Position numbers and translations under genes: made by a program. Under the pieces are notes generated by a model. It was not told where the DNA came from and did not search any database. It saw only the letters and a program-made list of their open reading frames with translations. A stretch of DNA of 64,000 bases from Gnetum montanum (taxonomy: Eukaryota; Streptophyta; Gnetopsida; Gnetales; Gnetaceae): positions 249,751 to 313,750 of the forward strand of contig MNCI01035869.1 in the NCBI GenBank assembly GCA_015680685.1. Reading direction: 5' to 3'. Shown piece by piece: positions 46,083 to 57,400 of this stretch; the first letter of the stretch is position 1; every line of letters begins with the position of its first letter.

Positions 46083-46240
46083 CTATGATCATGAATGGGT
46101 GTAGACAGGACCAATATCTTCACACGTATCAATTTTGAGGATATTGATTAGGCCAACATGATAGAAGATCATATTATCCAACATTGGGAGACTATCCTTC
46201 ATCATCTTTGTCAAGAGTCTATAGATTTGGATTCCCCATA
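46083..46240 (+). pseudogene. E2 antisense gene, C-terminal end after E3
   Basis: Resumes the gene cut at 27769. The frame reads DRTNIFTRINFEDID, a stop (TAG), then ANMIEDHIIQHWETILHHLC and QESIDLDSP before a TAG. E3 has a similarly placed but diverged end near 38880-38985. Confidence 0.5.
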
Positions 46241-47179
46241 GGTTTAATGGCATTTATGTTTCATGTTTTATGTTTTAGTTTTGCATTTTTTCATGTCATG
46301 GTTTTGGTTATGTCGGTTACTGATTGGTTGCATGTTGTTATGTCACAGTCACCATATGATGTTAAGGGCCCTAATGATGTAGGCAATAATGATGATGATG
46401 ATGCAACACCTCCTCTGCCCCTTTGGCACCACTAGATGATGATGTGATAGCTTTTGTTGATGATTTCTTTGTTTAGTTTATTTTATGTTGGATGTTGTAT
46501 GGCCCATATTGGCCAATGCTTGAGTTGTAGACATTTTAACATTTATGCTTTATTTTTTTAATATTTATGCCACATAGTGTGGCCATGGCTATATATATTA
46601 TTTTAAAATGTTTTAAATTTTAAGCTTTTGTTTTAGTTTTGGCTATTTATGTTGTTGATGGCTTTAACGCTTTAAGGTTTTAAGGCTATAAATCTTATAA
46701 GTGAGGCTATGCTACTAATAGCTATGTTGGCTATGTTGAAAATGGTTAGACTATAGGATTATGAATGGACATAGGATAAGGGTTGCTTGCTAGTTTTAAG
46801 CCATGGTGGGCCATACGTTTATCACTAATTTAAGGCTATGGTAGGCTATAGATGCCTATTTAAAGTCTTAGTGGACTACAGTGCCAATCTAAGGCCTCAA
46901 CAAACCATAGGTTTGCTAGGTTTGGGCCATTGCTAACCTTCATTAAATGGAAACTTATATTTTTGGTGATTTTCCATTTTAAAGTTTTAAAGAAGTTTTC
47001 TAGTTTTGAAGTTTTTATAGGGCTTTTGGTGTTGACAACATGCATAAAAGTAAAGAAAGAAAAAGGCTTCAAGAAAATGCAAATGAAAGCAAAAACTTAG
47101 GCTACATACATAAAAGAGCGAAATAAAGTACACAAAAAGGCATAGAGTGTCAACAAAGAAAATTTAGACTATATGGCTA
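46241..47179. other. E2 spacer between antisense gene and protease, with dyad repeats
   Basis: AT-rich. Dyads at 46799-46812 (AGCC-ATGGTG-GGCC) and 46864-46877 (AGTC-TTAGTG-GACT), with decayed units between. No coding signal. Confidence 0.65.
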
Positions 47180-48110
47180 TCAGTGCATTCGTTATATGGT
47201 TATAAGGGCATGGGATGGTAGGGTCAAGGTGTACTTCACTTATGCAAACTCTTCCTAAACTTTGAAAGATTAGGAAATGTGTAAGGTCTACTCTACAAAA
47301 GCTTGTATTTGCCATCCCCTTCACTGATGATGTTAAAATGGAGTTCATCCCATGATGAATTCCACTGCCCATCATTGTCATCATTGGCTTTCTACTCTCT
47401 CTCAGGTTACTAGGTTTCATGACTAGGAGTTTCTTCTTCAAACTCCACTTTAGACCCCTACTCCACATACACATTGTTAATAGCCAGGGGCACCATGTTA
47501 TCACCATGAATCATGATATTACTTCCCTCATAAGGAAAGTGAATCTCTTGTTATATGGGTAAGGAAATGACTCATAACTGAGCCAGCTAAGGTCTTTCCA
47601 ATATAAGGTTAAATCTTGGCATCTCCTCCACCACTAAGAAATTCGTGGTTGTGGGGAATTACTTTCCTACCACAAAATTCAAGGAGATAGCTCCCTTGAC
47701 AGCAACCCTTGATCCATTAAAGGACTTAAGAGTGGTTGTTGATGTGTGTTGTATTTACTCTATCGAGCCTAATCATTCAACGATGATGCATGGGATGAAG
47801 TTTGTTGCAGCCCCCTTGTCTACATGCACTTGATGCACCTTATATTATCCTACGTGTATGGTTATGAAAAGAGGGGCCCTTGTTACTTTTCCATTTTGGG
47901 GATTGGCCTTAATTCTGCTATCATGAAATACTAGTGATGTTGACTTCTTCTCCCTTTGTAAAGAAGAAACCAACATTACATTGATGGATTCCTCATTGGC
48001 AAGGATGTCTTCACTAATGGGGATGGAATTCAACATCTTGACTAGTACTTCATGATGTCTACCGAAAGTCATGACTTGGTCATACAGACTCAAAGTTGTA
48101 TTTTTCTATT
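47180..48110 (-). pseudogene. E2 protease region
   Basis: Aligns with E3: MSLYDQVMTFGRHHEVLVKM, APLFITIHVG, then a TAG, then QVHVDKGAATNFIP, where the active-site triad reads Asp-Lys-Gly. LKSFNGSRVAVKGAISLNFV and VVEEMPRFNLILERP follow, with further TAG stops. Both E2 and E3 have lost the residue after the catalytic Asp. Confidence 0.8.
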
Positions 48111-48790
48111 TGAGAAACTATTTAACTTGTTCCATCGCACTCAAGAAGTTTTTTTCATTGGTCATGGGCTTGTCACTCTAATTGTGCTTCACTTCCTCCA
48201 TGCACCCAAAAATGCAAACTTAAACCTTAGGTTGTTGTTGTTGGGGTCTCTCTTCTTTCTTCTAGCTTTGGATTTTGGGATCCTCCCATGGCTTGTTGGT
48301 TGAAGTGAATTAGGTAGAGGAGGTCATGGATATAGAAGATATGGGAGTGGGCTTCGATGGGCCCACCTCCTTCCATACCTCAATATGCTTGTCATCCTTC
48401 TTGTTAAGCTTTTACTTATGATTTTTCCTTTACTTGTTTAAGGATTTTTGGTTGTTTTCAATTGTGTTTAAGGAAGAATCTGTGACATTAGCCACCATAA
48501 GAGGCCAATGTTCGGTTGTTGGGCCTCACTGGGCTATAGTGTGCTAGGGCACCTTAATGACAAAAGGTTCGCTCAGAGGCATTTGTGATGGTACTTTCAC
48601 TACAAAGGGGGATCCTAAGTTGGTAGAAGCTAAAGAAGCCCTTTCATCATGAGGGGGTAACTGAATCACAAATGGTTCCCTCACAAGTATCCAATTGTCA
48701 TCTATGTTAAATGCTGATATAACGTATGTAGTGTTATTGGTTCTATGGTCGAATAGGGTTAGATGCATTTATAACTAGCTATCCCCTATC
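48111..48790 (-). pseudogene. E2 gag-protease linker with PFVIKVP motifs
   Basis: The minus-strand part 48768-48544 carries REPFVIQLPPHDER, GSPFVVKVP and EPFVIKVP. The rest is low complexity with stops. It matches the E3 linker at 40499-41118. Confidence 0.65.
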
Positions 48791-50831
48791 TATCATCTTC
48801 TGTAGATCATCCTTCAATGTAAGGTAAAATTCTGTGTCATGACCAAGCAATTGGTGATAATGGCCAAAGCAGTCTAACTTAAAGTATTTAGGCAACTATG
48901 GGTCATCTTTTGTTGCTCAACTAGGGTCTTTGGCTATCTCACATAGCCTATCATGCTTCTTTTGGGAAGCTTTGGTCATTTTCTTGTATTGAATGTGCCT
49001 ACTTTTCAATAGTTGGTTGAGCAACTTAGATGATTTTAACAACAGCCTAGTATACTTAGACTTGTCCCTATTTTTCAAAGTTAGGTCTAATTATTGTCAA
49101 TATGGTGGCCCCAAAGGTGAACTATTGGTTATCTCAATTATTAGTAGGGACCTTGGGTGGGTTAGTCCTTAGCCCCTAATTAGTGTTTTTGGCCTTTTTG
49201 GTTACTATTGCTACAACCATGTTGTTTTACTTACTCTTCTCCTTGTTCCTTTATGTGTGTTGGTTTTTGTATGCCACATAGGTCAAGTCATGATTGGTCT
49301 CCAGGGAATCCTCTATGTTCTTGGTCTATGAGAATGCTCAACTAAGTGTCCATGGGTCAAGATAGTATAACTTAGATTTAATAAAATCATTAACCACCCC
49401 CTTAAATATAGCCAAAAGGTAGGTTTTGGTTATGGGCTTTAGTATCTCATTTAACATATCATTCCACCATTGGATGAACTAGGGATCCCTGCTTAACCTT
49501 CATTAGTTAGTCAAGCATGGTATTGGGCTTCAAGTTGTATTTGAGGCAATTAACAAATTGAGCTATGATGTCTTGAAGGGATGATATAAATCCTCTAGAT
49601 ATGACATGGTACCAATCAAGTGCCTTCCCAATCAAGGACATAGGGAAAATTCTCACTATAGTATGTGGCCATGGTTGCAATAGGAAGCACTCAAATCAAA
49701 AGGTTACAAGCTGAGTGCTAGGATTACCTTCTTTATTATACTTGCTAAACTAAGGGATAGGGACACTAGGAGGAAGTGTCAAGGGTGGGATCACATGATT
49801 GACAAGATCATCCTGGTAAAAATCCATGATCTTGATACTTTGAAAAGTAGATGCTTTGAGCCTCTTTAATTCCTCCATTAAGTCCTGGATCATCTAGAAG
49901 GCCTAATCTAGGCCTTGTGATGCCCTTGTTGGTTGACATGTTTGCACAAATAGCTATGGTATTTGTTGTGAGGCTTGTGGCCTTGCTATTGGTTATAATA
50001 TAGAAGGGAGAGGTTACGTCATGGTTGTGATCTATGGACCAAATAAGGAGAAGGATGTTTGTGTTGATATTTGGGGCACAAATAAAATAGAGGGAGTATG
50101 TGACCCCTAGGTTGCTTGAGGTCCCATGGTGGGCCTCACCTAACTTGTCAACAAATTAGTAGCAGTAACTACTATTGACATAGGTCATACTAACCTAGTT
50201 TGGGTGGCAAGTGACATGGAGAAATGGAAAGTGGTTAGCTGAGGCACTGATTATGCTTAGTGCATGGTGATGACTAGCATGGGCCCAAACATGGTAAGGT
50301 ACGATGGAGATGAAGGTAGTGGAACATGTCCAGAAGAAGAGGTGAAGGGGATAGAGGTGGGAACTGTGGTCTTGGGGATCCCTTATTGGAAGAGTCCCCC
50401 CAAAAGGTTCTCAGGCTCAAACTCTGCTCTGAATTCATCTTCCTCCTTTGGTTGCCCATCAAAGGTAGACTTTGAATTATCTTCATCAACCTCAATGAGG
50501 AGGACCAAACTGCTATCATAGAGATCATTAATGGATATTTGGTCATAGGAGAAGGGAATATACTCCTTTCCATTACAATGGATGAGCTCAAATTCCCTCT
50601 TGATTTCTGCTTTTGCTCATGGGATCAACATGCCAACCATGATATCAGCATAAATTAAGTTATGGTACTCTTCATTTATTATTGAGAACCTAGGACTTTG
50701 TGCCCTAAGTCTTAGGAACTATCTACATTCAATCACGACAAGGTCTTTAGGTTCATAGATCCTCATGTACTATTGATCAAACCCATTGTCAGTATAGCTG
50801 TAAGGAAACTTGATCAATTGTGAGAAAGACA
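48791..50831 (-). pseudogene. E2 gag
   Basis: The ATG at 50831 opens MSFSQLIKFPYSYTDNGFDQ. The N-terminal domain has EFELIHCNGKEYIPFSYD, homologous to E3. The capsid part (about 49900-49500) has LMEELKRLKASTFQSIKIMD, a stop-broken FSKYNKEGNPSTQLVTF and KALDWYHVISRGFISSLQDI. The knuckle DCFGHYHQLLGHDTEFYLTL near 48865-48810 keeps the GHDT core but not all Cys. Many TAG stops. Confidence 0.8.
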
Positions 50832-51521
50832 TGGCTATTATGTTGAAAATGGATTAAAACAACCTATAAAAGGTAAGAATAGGAGTAAATTCCAGCAAGT
50901 GGAACTCGAAAATGATCAAAAGAAGCAAAAAAGGGCTAAAAATGAAGTACTTAATATAAATAATAAGTGGGGGTAAGGGGGGTATACCCCTTTACCAAAA
51001 ATAGAAATGTGAAAAGGCTATAACAAACTTTACCCAAATTGGCTTCCCAGCTACCTCAACACTGGGTGTTGCAGGGGGGAAAGAAGGGGGTGACATGGAG
51101 GAATCTCACACCTTCCTATTCCAACATTGGTGAAGGTGGGAAAAGTTTGGCAACCAAAATAGCAACTTGGGACTTTCCAAAAAATGGTTTTGGCAAGTTG
51201 CCAAATTTCACAAGGAAGGAGGGGAAAGGGGTTTGATTATTTGGACCACCAACAGTAGCTTCCTTGGGAAAATGTGGCAACAAGGGGGTGGAAAAGGGAC
51301 CTAAAAATCAATGCTAAACTTGCGGTTTCACATCAACTACTATGAAAATTTGAACATCCAAATGCTTGTAACACCCACGCTAGGTTTATGGGGTAGAGGG
51401 GGATGGATTACGATGTTGATCTTGGGTAAAAACAAAAGGTTTTTGTTGAAAAAACAAAAATTGTAGCTTGTAGGTCAACACTAGCTATGAGAAGAGTAGA
51501 TTTCAAGAAATTGGGCAAAAG
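50832..51521 (-). other. E2 5' leader
   Basis: Noncoding leader between primer site and gag. G-rich on the plus strand in 51060-51240. Nothing else seen. Confidence 0.5.
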
Positions 51522-51538
51522 CCCTCCTTCTAGCACCA
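51522..51538 (-). other. E2 primer-binding site
   Basis: Minus strand TGGTGCTAGAAGGAGGG, four bases inside the LTR end. Differs by two bases from the E3 site. tRNA not assigned. Confidence 0.65.
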
Positions 51539-51542
51539 AGAA

Positions 51543-53066
51543 ACTATAATGACTAGAAATCTCAACTACTGGAAAGTCAAGGATTCTTAGCCATGGACAG
51601 CCTCAACCTTGAAACTCTAGGACCTCCTAGAAAAAATGGAATTCAACATACCCTAGATGATCATGTAGATCACCCAGGGACTTAAGGAGGTTCAAAATAG
51701 GGTTGTGAAAAGTGTAAAATTTGCAAACCTGGAAACTCAAAATGAATACAAATTGTACACAATATGAAGCTATAAAATTTATTGAATAAATAAAGAATGA
51801 GTTTAGAGATGTGTACAAAAGTGCCCATAGTAGAGCAAATGGGGGTTCACTTCTATGGGGATTCCAAGTACATTGAAGTCAATAGAATCCACTTCAAGAT
51901 CCAAATGCTCAACCACTCCTGATTTTGTCAAACCTCCCTTTGCTACCACTCAAAATCTACAACGTTGGGACTATTATGATTGAAAAACGAAAAGGATTGG
52001 AGTTGCCAAAATGTTTCATGCTAAGATTTGGGGATTCCAAGAGACAACATTGACACTCAAGGCTCACAAATCCCAAGGTGGGTAACAAGAGTAATATGGC
52101 TACAATGGTTCTATGCTAGTAAGCCCCAAGAAGCTATGTTTCTACTAGGTAGCAAGAGCTCTTGAATTCCCAAAATGTCAAATGCTCAGAAATGCCAAAG
52201 TGTGTGGAACTACCAAGAGTGTGGAACCTTGAAATTGTGAGGGTTTGGTTTTTATAGGTCTTTAGCCATGATTGGGGCTACAAATTTGCTACAAATAGCT
52301 AACAGATTGCATTGCAAATTGCTATAAATTTCTACCTCATACAAGGAGGTAGGTGCCCAGAATCTAATAGGTTATCATATATGGAAAGTGTCATATCTCG
52401 ATGGTCATTTCATTTACCAAAAATAGTAATGACGATGTACCTTCTACATTGGCTTTACTCCTTCCATGCTAGATCTCTAACCTTCCACATTGGCATTATA
52501 GGGTTCTTGTTGGGGTTGATGTGACATCAAAATATTGGTCATGTTGCTTCTATGTTGAGGAGGAGGTATCAATGTGGGGTGGGATGAAAGATCAACACTG
52601 AGGGTGAAGGTCAAACCCTTTCATGTTGAGTATTACCCTCGCTCTACACTAGGGGTAGGTGAGATCCACCTCCCTACATCCCTCCATACTAGTTTTAATC
52701 CCTCTACATTGGGAGTAGGTGACCCACATCCCTCCATGTTGGAGGTAGCTGAGATTTACCCCCTACTAGTGTTTTCATCATAGAAAAGTGTACAAGCCTC
52801 ATAAAACCCATCAAATTGCAATTTTTGGCATCCCAAAAGGCATTTTTGATCCTCCCAAGCCCAAATATAGATACTAGATGACTTTTTTCACTTGGGAAAT
52901 GAGGCTTTGGTCACTCATGAGGGAGGCATTTTTTAGCCCCAAAAGTATGAAATATGTGAGATTGCCTCTTATGGGTTACAATCTTCACATTTACAATGGA
53001 GTTTAACCTCAAGTTTCATGGGATGGGGTTACCAAGGTTACAACATGCAAATTTGGTGGTGTTTTA
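51543..53066 (-). repeat. E2 5' LTR
   Basis: Matches 6227-7712. The low end reads TATAATGACT against TGTAGCAACT in the other copy, and the high end GTGTTTTA against GTGTTTCA: both ends have decayed by transitions. A minus-strand TATA-like element is near 52249-52260. Confidence 0.85.
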
Positions 53067-53623
53067 TGCTTATGTAGGAATTTCTATAAAAATTACCCTA
53101 ATGTTAGGCAACCTAAGGGCCTTAGCAATGGTCTTGACCGAGTAGGACACACTTATGTCAATAATTTTCATGGTTTTGTCCACCTATGAATTATTCCATA
53201 AGAGGTAAGTCTCTTACATGTATCACTCTCCATTCAAAATGAGGATGGATCACATGAGGGATTCTTGCAATTGTGTCTTTAACTCTTCTACTGCCAGGTC
53301 CAAGAAGGAACCAAAGTTGAGTTCCTAAAGAATGGCACTTTGGACCTCCTTAGAACAAATTTGTTTTAGGCATGCCTTGGTCAAGGTGACCTCCAAATTT
53401 AGTCTTGGCCTTGGCACCTCAACTTGCCAAGATTGGCCTATTTCTGTAGTGGGAATCTAGTGAATAGATTCCACTTCAACCTCTTCCCAAAGAGATCTTG
53501 TAACATGGTTTTCTGCCTCACCTTCTTTAAGTTGTTGTTGTTGTGGTTGCTGTCTCCTTTTCCCTCTTAGCTGCTTCTCCCACAATTATGATGGTCTTCT
53601 CACTGTGGTCTCTTTGGTGCCAT
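53067..53623 (-). pseudogene. E1 env-position ORF, N-terminal part
   Basis: An ATG at 53623-53621 follows an acceptor-like TCACAG. After a TGA and a frameshift the main frame shows VEVPRPRLNLEVTLTKACLK, QICSKEVQSAIL, ELNFGSFLDLAVEELKTQLQ and YSVKTIAKALRLPNIRVIFI, then meets the E2 end. The protein resumes at 6226 on the same strand. Function unknown. Confidence 0.5.
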
Positions 53624-54270
53624 CTGTGATCACAACATAGACAAAGATTAACATTTTATGTATAACTTATAACACTTTGATACCTTGCCCTATTTAACTA
53701 GTTACACTTAGGCTAATTTGTGATCATGGAAGATTGATTATTTTAATATTATTTTATTACAATGGCTACTCGAGTTTATTGGTGAGGTTTAACCTAGGTG
53801 AATCAGTCATGTTTAATATTATTTTATTAATTAAACCAGTTGGGAGTTAGAAAATTTTCAAAAAAAATTTCATCAAAAACCATAAGTTTGTCATCCCCAT
53901 GATGTAAAGCTCACCTTCAGTAACTGAAGGGTCGAAGAATGAGTTGATTTGAGTAACCAGTTAGAAAGTTATGGACTTAGGAAGGCTCTAAGCTCTAAAA
54001 ATTGCAAAAACTCCCCAAGGATTATGAGGCAAATGTGAAAAAAATTTTGAATCTCATCATGTATTTATACTATTTTTGCATTGCATTAACAACGATGCAT
54101 CAATGGGGATGCATCGATGCATTAGATTACATTGACAATAGTGCGTCAACGCAACCAAAAATCAAAATTTTTACAACAAAAAAACTAAAGAAGGAAAAAG
54201 AATTTTTCCATCAAATTGAGGTCCAAAGGAAGCCAAAAAAGCCTAGAATAAGAATGAATTCTTGAAGAGG
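53624..54270 (-). promoter_or_regulatory. LTR-like block upstream of the E1 env-position ORF
   Basis: Between pol and the env-position ORF is a stretch that resembles the E1 LTR. It has AATTGCAAAAACTCC followed by GATTATGAGGCA, a minus-strand GTATAAATAC at 54061-54070 and GATGCATC words, including the perfect palindrome ATGCATCGATGCAT at 54109-54122. It lies about 400 bp upstream of the ORF in the same orientation. It could be an internal promoter or an old LTR fragment. Confidence 0.4.
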
Positions 54271-55849
54271 GCTAGGAATACAGTTGGAAAGGAGATTTAG
54301 TAACAAATTAATTACCAAGAAGTGCAAAAACTAGATGCACTAAGGTGGAAAACAAATGTTTTGAAGGCAAAATCCTAAGGGATAAGGAACTTAACCATCC
54401 CAACTAAGGAATATGCAAGTGGGTCCTCCCCATAGCAAGCTTGTGTCCTTAATGCCCTGGCATGCCCTCAAACCAAGGAGTCCATGGGCCCCAAGGATGA
54501 TCAATGGTTATGGACTATTAAAAACCAAATCACTAGAGAAACCATCAAATAATTAAGACCATCTCAAAATGAATCCATTGATACATTCATGAGAAATGGT
54601 AGTGAGGTGGTACATGGGAAGAGAAAGTGGATGACAGAAAAAGAGTATGGAATGGAGTCCTGCATTTTAGTCACATGAAGTCCCTTGTGGAGGATGTGAT
54701 TAGTATGACCTTATAGCTTCCATACTTAGTCAAAATCAAGCCCATCCACTTTTACTAGCTTCACATTGGCACATTAAACCATTCCACCCTCTAAGGTATA
54801 AGAACATCCTCATAGACAACTCACCATTCGAAAGAAAGAAGAAAAGAGAAGCATGAAGTAAAAAGAGCCTTAGTTATAGGAGTGCCTTCAAAAATGGGTA
54901 ACATGTCTTTCCAGCCTCATAAACAATGCTTTTAGCTTGTTATTGTGTCTAAGGGATGTGCCTTAAATTCACCTCAACACCCCCCCCCNNNNACTTTTTT
55001 TTTTGCCAATGGAAACTACACCATGCAAAGACATTGCTTCTAGTTTATTGATCAATGTAGGGTGATGAGAAATCCATGGAGATACTCATGTAACCCTAGA
55101 TGGTAGGCAAGTACAAAAGGTGATAAATCCCATTGAAGCCATACCCTTGTTCATCCACTTAATTCATCTCAAGTTTGGAAAGTACCAAGGTCACAAATTC
55201 ATTGTAAGTTATTATTAAGAAAGGACATCATATTTTTGAAATGAGAAAATACTATAAAGTTGTGTGGAATGGTGGATGACATGAACTCGCTACCTAATAT
55301 TATGAAAAAAATCAATGTTTTATTAATTAACATAAAAATTCTAAGATGAATTTAATCATTTGCAATCAAGTAAATAATGAAAGGTATAAACCACCATCAA
55401 TCAACAGGTGTATTTAGCACCAAAGTCCTAATGGCATTAAAGAAAAGGAAAATACATAAGAAAAGTTCAAATAAGGTAAAATATAGAAAAAAATTTAAAA
55501 TATTCAAGAAAATGAAAAACATATGAAAAATAGTATAAACCAAAAAATTTAAAAACTAAGGAGCCACTCATATAGTATCGGCATGGATGAGCATCTCTCC
55601 TATGACTAAGTTCAAAGGAAGAGATCCAGAAAATTGAACATGCATGTTCATCAACTGAAGCTTCTGTTCCACTAGTTGTCCTTGGTTCAAGAAAAGGTTT
55701 TAAGTTGTTGGGTGTTCACCAAAAATCTCTTACTTGGGCTATCAATATGATGTGTCATCATGGTCCTAGATGGAAAGTTTTCATATATAATGTAAGGGCT
55801 CTTCCATAATGTTTGAAATTTTGTCTATTGAGGCACATGCATGGGGTTC
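54271..55849 (-). other. E1 post-pol noncoding region
   Basis: No coding signal. Part of it (54700-55070) matches E4 14660-14970. A poly-C run with four N lies at 54980-54992. A homologous A-rich tract sits at 14690-14770 in E4. Confidence 0.55.
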
Positions 55850-56960
55850 CAGTAGAGAACCTTATCTCCTAGTTGAAACTATACCTTCTAAACCTTAAGG
55901 TCATGACATTGTCTATTATGTGCCTTGTGCACTTCATTCAATGATAAGGCCACTAATCTATTCTCCTGGAGTATGTTGAGATTCATCAATCTTTCTCTTT
56001 GGGATAGACTTAAGTCCAAGTCAAGGTCATAGGCTGTTGAAAGTGTACAGAGCTTAGTTTGGAAGGAAAGCATTGGAAGTTTTCCATACATGAGCTCATA
56101 GGGAGAATACCCAATAGGAAGTTTCCATGTTAAACAATAAGACCAAAGAGCATCATTGAGTTTGTTTCTTTAGTCCTTCCTATACTAACTATTCATGTTA
56201 GTATTTTGGTAATTTCCCTATTAGTAACCTCAGCTTGGCTATTACCTTAAGGGTGTTAAGAAGTTGTTAGTTTATGTTCAACCCCCAAGCATTACATAAG
56301 CTTTTGAAAAGTGGTACCTATAAAGTATGATCCATTATTAGAAATTAGTGCTTGTGACACACTAAACTTGTTGATAACATTTTGTTGTATAAATAGTGCT
56401 GCCATAGAGGATGAATAGTCAGTGACGGCAGCAACTCCAACCCATTTGGTATAGTAGTCAATAGCCACAATAATGTAGGCAATTTTTTTAACATAAGATT
56501 GATGGACCCCATGAAATCAATCCTCCAAAGATCAAAAGGCTCTAATGGTTAGATCCACTATTGTGGTCCTTCCATGCATGTTGTCATTCCTTCATCACAT
56601 TAGCACCAGTAAAAGGAATGGAAGAGGTGATGGGCATCCTAGAAGATCATGGGCCAATAATATCTTACCATGAGGATCTTCATGCTCATCATCCTCCCAA
56701 CATAATGGTCACACAAGGTTCCTCATGCATGTCCTATAGGACTTGAAGCTAATCTTCATCAAGGGCATACCATCACACTAGGCCATTAGTGCAACTCTTG
56801 TAGAGGTTACTCTTGATTTCCATGAAGTGCTTGGCTTGTTGAAGAAACTTCTATTTCTTTTTCTGGTCCCATTCCTATGGCATCTCTTGGCTGAGTAGAT
56901 AGGAGAGGATGTTATTATACCAATTTGTTTCCTTGGATATTGAAGCATTAATAATGCCAA
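55850..56960 (-). pseudogene. E1 integrase
   Basis: The minus strand carries, with many stops, the zinc region with CDGMPLMK and HDLLGCPSPLP, the core AIDYYTKWVGVAAVTDY (first Asp), NNGSYFIGTTFQKLM (the second catalytic Asp is Asn), NSQAEVTNREI (Glu kept) and the Athila-type tail QRERLMNLNILQENRLVALS. The Asp-to-Asn change fits a single C/G to T/A transition. Confidence 0.82.
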
Positions 56961-57400
56961 CAAAGAGGAGTTCATCAAGAAATTGATTAGATAATGAGCT
57001 GTCATCCTTCTTGCTATCCCATCGCAACTAAGACAAGTGATTAGCTATCACATTCTTTGTTCCCTTTTAGTCAATCATCATCAAATTAAACTCCTAAAGG
57101 ATCACCAACCACCGTATAACATAGGGGCTCACCATTGGTTTGTTCATTAGGAACCATATGGCACTATGGTTGGTGTGCACAAACACTTTGTATCCAAGCA
57201 CATAGTGCCTAAAATTTTCTAGGGCATACACCACCACCATAAGCTCCTTTTCAATGGTGGTGTGGTTGAGTTGTACATCCACAATGCTTGTGCTTACACA
57301 ATGGATGTTTTTAATCATCCATATGTATAAGAATGGCTTTCAAGGCATAATTGGATGTTTCTTTCATGATGTGAAATGGACTAGACCAAACTAGTACCTG
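56961..57400 (-). pseudogene. E1 RNase H
   Basis: The open part 57318-57094 reads NHTTIEKELMVVVYALENFR, keeping the catalytic Glu in EKEL. It continues HYVLGYKVFVHTNHSAIWFL, where the usual T-D-H box is T-N-H, losing an Asp. Only one RNase H type is seen in E1, as expected for Athila. Confidence 0.83.

Larger units (their letters stand above)
6227..53066 (-). mobile_element. E2: Tat-like Ty3/gypsy element nested in E1, itself carrying E3 and E4
   Basis: LTR copies lie at 6227-7712 and 51543-53066. The primer-binding site is inside the right LTR and the polypurine tract inside the left LTR, so it is minus-strand. Gag-protease lies at 50831-47180. RT, RNase H, a second archaeal-type RNase H and integrase lie at 19620-8851. 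E3 (27770-46082) and E4 (9615-16949) are later insertions; removing them leaves about 21 kb, large but in the range known for Tat/Ogre elements. Flanks AACTT (6222-6226) and TGCTT (53067-53071) are only a weak duplication. The ORF interrupted in E1 resumes across the junction, which supports the insertion better than the duplication does. Confidence 0.82.

Noticed and set aside
48000-48303. Plus-strand open frame of 83 codons in the E2 gag-protease region
   Set aside because: It is the complement of the E2 protease start and linker, which has clear homology on the minus strand.
54002-54265. Plus-strand 87-codon open frame ending in a Lys-rich stretch
   Set aside because: Falls in an LTR-like noncoding block of E1. 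No homology seen.
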